From a virus, in IMG/VR virus record IMGVR_UViG_3300028840_002446, positions 1 through 34,035 of that record: 34,035 nt of DNA; one strand, given 5' to 3'. Of the stretch, positions 31,456 to 34,035 are shown in pieces (position 1 is the stretch's first letter; each line of letters starts with the position of its first letter). The notes below the pieces were generated by a model. The model made no database searches. It saw only the letters and a program-made list of their open reading frames with translations, and was not told where the DNA came from. Both the position numbers and the translations under genes were made by a program.

Positions 31456-32909
31456 AAAAGTTCGTATTCATAATTATTGCGTTACTTTTTGCGTGGACGG
31501 CAGAAGCGGCAACGCTGTATGTCGATGACGCTGGTACCGATTCGGGCAATTGCCAGACTGAAGGCTCTCCGTGTAAGGAAATAAACTACGCAATAGGCCA
31601 GGCGTCAAACGGCGATACCATAGAAATTATGCCGGGTTCATATCCGATTACCAGTGAAAGCGGCAACAGGGTTGTTATCAATAAGGACGTGACGGTAACA
31701 GCCTACGACACCGATAACCGCCCGACAATAAACGGTAACGGCACGCAGACTTATGGCATCCAGATAACTGCAAGCAACGCCACCTTGTCCTATGTGATCA
31801 TGGACATGAATGACCGTGATGATAGTTGGAATCATGAAAACATCAGAATAGAGGCAGAGGGTGTTACCCTTGACAATGTTGATACCCACAGTGGTCACGT
31901 TGGCGTTTACATACTGGGTGGCAGGAATGTCACAATCAGTAATTGTAAATCATATAACCACGGCTCAACGGGTGAGAACCCTGAAAGCGGTCACGGGTTC
32001 GCCTATTATCAAAAAGGTAACTCAAGTTTAAATCCAACAAGCTGGTCAGATAAAACTTATTTCTACAATTCCGAAGGATACGAAACCGGCGAAGATTTTT
32101 ATCAATGCAAGTCTCAGGAATCGGCAAACCCTCCGAGTAATTGGGTGCAGTACGTTGAATTTGACAGTATCAGCGCCTATGACAACGAGGAAGACGGCTT
32201 TGATTTTAAGGGGTGCCGGTATATTAGAATACACGACTCTGAGATATACGATAATGCCGGTGACGGAATTGTTACGCACACATCAACCTCAAGCCCACAA
32301 TCGGATAATGTTGAAGTATATAGAAATAAAATATACGGCAACGGCTGGTGGGGGGTTTATGTTACGGATGATTGCGACAATTGGGAAATCTATTCAAACC
32401 TGATTTACAACAATGCGAATAGCTCATCATACGAGACATATAACACCTATGGATTACAGGTTAAAGAAAATACTCAGGTTTTGCACAATACTATATATGG
32501 AAACGGAACATACGCGAGTGCTAAAAACCACGGCGGGTTGAGGACATCAGGAACCCCGACTGTTCAAAATAATATTCTCTATAACAACGGAACCACCCAC
32601 GGCAACATCTATGTCAGTTCAACCGGCACGATCAGCTACAACTACGTCTATCCAACATCCCCTGGAATAACCGGCAGTAACGCGATTACGTCATCCGATC
32701 CGGGGTTGACCAACCCAAGTGGATATGACTTCACCATCTCGTCAACCGGATCGGTGGTTTATCAAGCAGGAACAGATTTGAGTATTACAACCGATTACGC
32801 CGGAAATTCTTTTCATGCGACTACCCCAAGTGTCGGGGCATACGAATATGAAACCCTACCCACAACGGAATATCCCGGTAGCTTTAGCGGTGGGGGTATA
32901 TCAAGGTAA
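31452..32909 (+). CDS. Secreted parallel beta-helix protein with C-terminal SGGGISR
   Basis: 485 residues, starting with TTG at 31452 that overlaps the previous TGA (TTGA); GGAAG lies upstream. Signal peptide MKKFVFIIIALLFAWTAEA, then ATLYVDDAGTDSG and GSPCKEINYAIGQASNGDTI, the usual entry to a right-handed beta-helix (DUF1565-like). Many N/G-turn strands follow (IRIHDSEIYDNAGDGIV; NVEVYRNKIYGNGWWGVYV), plus LQVKENTQVLHNTIYGNG. It ends with GAYEYE, a common beta-helix end, then a 20-residue tail finishing SGGGISR. Function probably polysaccharide interaction. No second domain. Confidence 0.72.
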   Translation: MKKFVFIIIALLFAWTAEAATLYVDDAGTDSGNCQTEGSPCKEINYAIGQASNGDTIEIMPGSYPITSESGNRVVINKDVTVTAYDTDNRPTINGNGTQTYGIQITASNATLSYVIMDMNDRDDSWNHENIRIEAEGVTLDNVDTHSGHVGVYILGGRNVTISNCKSYNHGSTGENPESGHGFAYYQKGNSSLNPTSWSDKTYFYNSEGYETGEDFYQCKSQESANPPSNWVQYVEFDSISAYDNEEDGFDFKGCRYIRIHDSEIYDNAGDGIVTHTSTSSPQSDNVEVYRNKIYGNGWWGVYVTDDCDNWEIYSNLIYNNANSSSYETYNTYGLQVKENTQVLHNTIYGNGTYASAKNHGGLRTSGTPTVQNNILYNNGTTHGNIYVSSTGTISYNYVYPTSPGITGSNAITSSDPGLTNPSGYDFTISSTGSVVYQAGTDLSITTDYAGNSFHATTPSVGAYEYETLPTTEYPGSFSGGGISR

Positions 32910-32922
32910 TGGAATAATAGCG

Positions 32923-33090
32923 ATGGACAATGAATTTAATTTTGAACTGTGCCAGGAACGTCATGAACGCATTGGCAGGAGATTAGAGAAATTGGAAAAC
33001 AGATTTTTAACTTTAATTTCGGGAATCGCACTCACACTGATTACCGTTGTCGTGAACCTAATAATACTAATTAAATTTTTGCCAGGTTAG
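32923..33090 (+). CDS. XhlA-like membrane protein (possible holin accessory)
   Basis: 55 residues from ATG 32923 (GGA upstream); the frame is open further left but without a better start. A charged coiled-coil helix (CQERHERIGRRLEKLENRF) is followed by one hydrophobic segment (about 31-53, ISGIALTLITVVVNLIILI). This is the layout of haemolysin XhlA-type proteins, which often accompany holins. First of a group of small, membrane-type genes that may be the lysis module, although no endolysin is visible here. Confidence 0.5.
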   Translation: MDNEFNFELCQERHERIGRRLEKLENRFLTLISGIALTLITVVVNLIILIKFLPG

Positions 33091-33092
33091 AC

Positions 33093-33281
33093 GTGCCAGA
33101 CCCAGAATTAGTTTACGAGAGTGAGGTTTATGCTTTACAATGCTATTCTTTTATAAAAAAATGTAAACTCAAGGGTTGTCCTGCCCGCCCTATTTTTGAA
33201 ACTATCATAATTTTATATGAAGAAACGCAACGGTTAAAAGAACAACTCAAATACGAAAGGGAATTTCCGAATGAAAGTTAA
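33093..33281 (+). CDS. 62-residue unknown protein
   Basis: GTG start at 33093, 2 bases after the previous stop, with CAGG upstream. It carries a cysteine cluster (CYSFIKKCKLKGCPARP) and a charged helix (LYEETQRLKEQLKYEREF). No membrane segment. The stop overlaps the next gene by 11 bases. No family recognised. Confidence 0.5.
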   Translation: MPDPELVYESEVYALQCYSFIKKCKLKGCPARPIFETIIILYEETQRLKEQLKYEREFPNES

Positions 33282-33435
33282 ATTAAAATGGTGGCAATAT
33301 TTTGGCGTGGGTTCATTCATTGCTGGCTGGATTGGTCGGGCTTGCATGGATGGTGTAATTAAACGTGCCGAGGTTGAGGAATTACTGGAAGGTATCCTTG
33401 ACATGCTTGGCATAGAAGAAATTAAAATTGAATGA
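33271..33435 (+). CDS. 54-residue possible membrane protein
   Basis: ATG 33271 has AAGGGA upstream. The product (MKVKLKWWQYFGVGSFIAGW at the start) has an aromatic, weakly hydrophobic N-terminal segment that may be membrane-associated, then an acidic helix (RAEVEELLEGILDML). The stop overlaps the next ATG (ATGA). Placement among small membrane genes suggests a lysis-region role; unproven. Confidence 0.5.
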   Translation: MKVKLKWWQYFGVGSFIAGWIGRACMDGVIKRAEVEELLEGILDMLGIEEIKIE

Positions 33436-33569
33436 GATCAATCCTAATCATAATCGGCAGGGGGTTAATCCTTGCCGTGTTATACACGCTTTATTATTCG
33501 CTGATTGTTATCAGGAAGGTGTTCTATGGGGACAGACCTCCAATTAGAATATCAATGCCCAAGCTGTAA
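33432..33569 (+). CDS. 45-residue single-pass membrane peptide
   Basis: ATG 33432 overlaps the previous TGA (ATGA). The N-terminal two-thirds is hydrophobic (RSILIIIGRGLILAVLYTLY then YSLIVI), predicting one membrane helix with a basic C-terminal tail (RKVFYGDRPP). The final 44 bases overlap the next gene in another frame. A small holin, anti-holin or spanin component is possible but not shown. Confidence 0.45.
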   Translation: MRSILIIIGRGLILAVLYTLYYSLIVIRKVFYGDRPPIRISMPKL

Positions 33570-33813
33570 AGAAAAGCACGATTTTGCGTGGATGGGCAGG
33601 CGATATCATTATGTGAATGAAGACGGTGAGATTTCGACTCCGCAGCAAATGGAGCCAGAGGTTGAAAGGGCAAAGAAACGATTGCTGATTGCGACCATTA
33701 CCCGTGACCCTGAACGAATTGACGATGCGCTGGAAGAACTGGTGATGGTTGGTGTTCGGTTGTGTTTAGCAAGAATCATTGAGGATGATAAAATTGTCTG
33801 CACTTGTGAATAA
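33526..33813 (+). CDS. Zinc-ribbon and helical protein
   Basis: ATG 33526 is chosen because AGGAAGG lies 6 bases upstream; the longer frame from TTG 33505 has no such site. The 95-residue product has C11-x2-C14 (QCPSCKEKHDF) near the start and C92-x-C94 at the very end, possibly forming one zinc site, joined by helices (RAKKRLLIATITRDPERIDD). It overlaps the membrane peptide gene. Its stop codon lies inside the terminator hairpin. Function unknown. Confidence 0.55.
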   Translation: MGTDLQLEYQCPSCKEKHDFAWMGRRYHYVNEDGEISTPQQMEPEVERAKKRLLIATITRDPERIDDALEELVMVGVRLCLARIIEDDKIVCTCE

Positions 33814-33828
33814 GTGCAGACATTTTGT
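33796..33828 (+). terminator. Intrinsic terminator at end of late operon
   Basis: GTCTGCACTT (33796-33805) and AAGTGCAGAC (33812-33821) form a perfect 10-bp stem with a 6-base loop, followed by ATTTTGT. The stem includes the end of the coding sequence and the TAA stop. It probably ends the long late transcript. Confidence 0.7.
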
Positions 33829-33849
33829 ACAATAATGCGCAATGGTCAA

Positions 33850-33872
33850 ACGGGAGCGCCAGAGAGTCCCGT
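33850..33872. repeat. 6-bp inverted repeat upstream of last gene
   Basis: ACGGGA (33850-33855) and TCCCGT (33867-33872) are separated by 11 bases, about one helical turn and a half between centres. No T-run follows. It may be an operator for the next gene, or chance. Confidence 0.3.
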
Positions 33873-33892
33873 AACCCGCACCATAATATAAA

Positions 33893-34035
33893 ATGACCTC
33901 AAAAAGCGGTAGATACCGCATTAAACACAAATCGTTGGGGTTGTGTGTTGAGTGTGGCAGCGAGGCCGAGGTTGGGTTTGTTCGGTGCCGTGGCTGCATA
34001 GAAAAGCACAGAATACGTGACAGGCGTTACGCTTT
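33893..34035 (+). CDS. Zinc-ribbon protein, 3' end cut by window edge
   Basis: ATG 33893 opens a frame that runs off the window (at least 47 residues). C18-x2-C21 and C32-x2-C35 form a zinc ribbon (CVECGSEAEVGFVRCRGC), followed by a basic segment (IEKHRIRDRRYA). This pattern is common in small phage DNA-binding or HNH-type proteins; too little is visible to decide. No strong ribosome-binding site precedes it. It follows the late terminator, so it starts a new transcription unit. Confidence 0.55.
   Translation, partial: MTSKSGRYRIKHKSLGLCVECGSEAEVGFVRCRGCIEKHRIRDRRYA

Noticed and set aside
30423-32909. SGGGI(S/G)R as a known GlyGly-CTERM or PEP-CTERM sorting signal
   Set aside because: Those signals need a hydrophobic helix and a basic cluster after the motif; here the proteins end within one residue of the arginine.

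Overview
This window is the late (virion) half of a tailed-phage genome. It runs from a small terminase-like gene through large terminase, portal, scaffold-like protein, major capsid, adaptor, nozzle, internal/ejection proteins and a 5.9 kb fibre gene. The capsid resembles the SU10-type HK97 fold (DUF5309-like). Together with the adaptor and the beta-propeller nozzle, and with no tape measure, tail tube or sheath gene, this suggests a short-tailed (podovirus-like) phage. No integrase, replication gene, endolysin, tRNA, CRISPR or insertion sequence was found, so the window is a piece of a larger genome. Standard stop codons (TAA, TGA, TAG) all occur. A bacterial, probably Gram-negative host is an inference from the Sec-type signal peptides; the host cannot be named.

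Layout: (1) 1-590, three small leftward genes, one cut by the window edge. (2) 591-1029, a non-coding divergent control region with phased GATAC/GTATC boxes and a rightward promoter candidate. (3) 1030-2559, a zinc-ribbon peptide, small terminase, a ~470 bp gene-poor stretch with a G-quadruplex motif, then small basic peptides around a coiled-coil protein. (4) 2602-2699, a terminator-like hairpin and a nested hairpin. (5) 2715-9571, terminase, cupin-zinc ribbon fusion, zinc ribbon, small beta protein, portal, unknown, scaffold-like and capsid, closed by a GC hairpin. (6) 9613-14096, a cargo block inside the virion operon: two DUF115/MptE-like proteins, two zinc ribbons, a sulfotransferase, a radical SAM/SPASM protein and a small beta-rich protein. 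(7) 14062-21930, adaptor, nozzle, small fibre-like proteins, zinc ribbon, possible acetyltransferase and three internal/ejection candidates. (8) 21956-32909, five consecutive genes whose products each start with a signal peptide: the 1966-residue fibre, a beta-sandwich protein, two beta-helix proteins and a glycosidase-like propeller. The last three share the C-terminal motif SGGGI(S/G)R. (9) 32923-34035, small membrane proteins (possible lysis module), a zinc-ribbon protein ending in a terminator, and a cut zinc-ribbon gene.

The genes are almost all on the plus strand, tightly packed and often coupled by ATGA or TAATG overlaps, as expected for one late transcript. The most unusual features are the run of five predicted secreted proteins with a shared tail peptide, the modification-enzyme cargo between capsid and adaptor, the many small zinc ribbons, and three 74-121 nt out-of-phase overlaps in which one reading frame looks like read-through.
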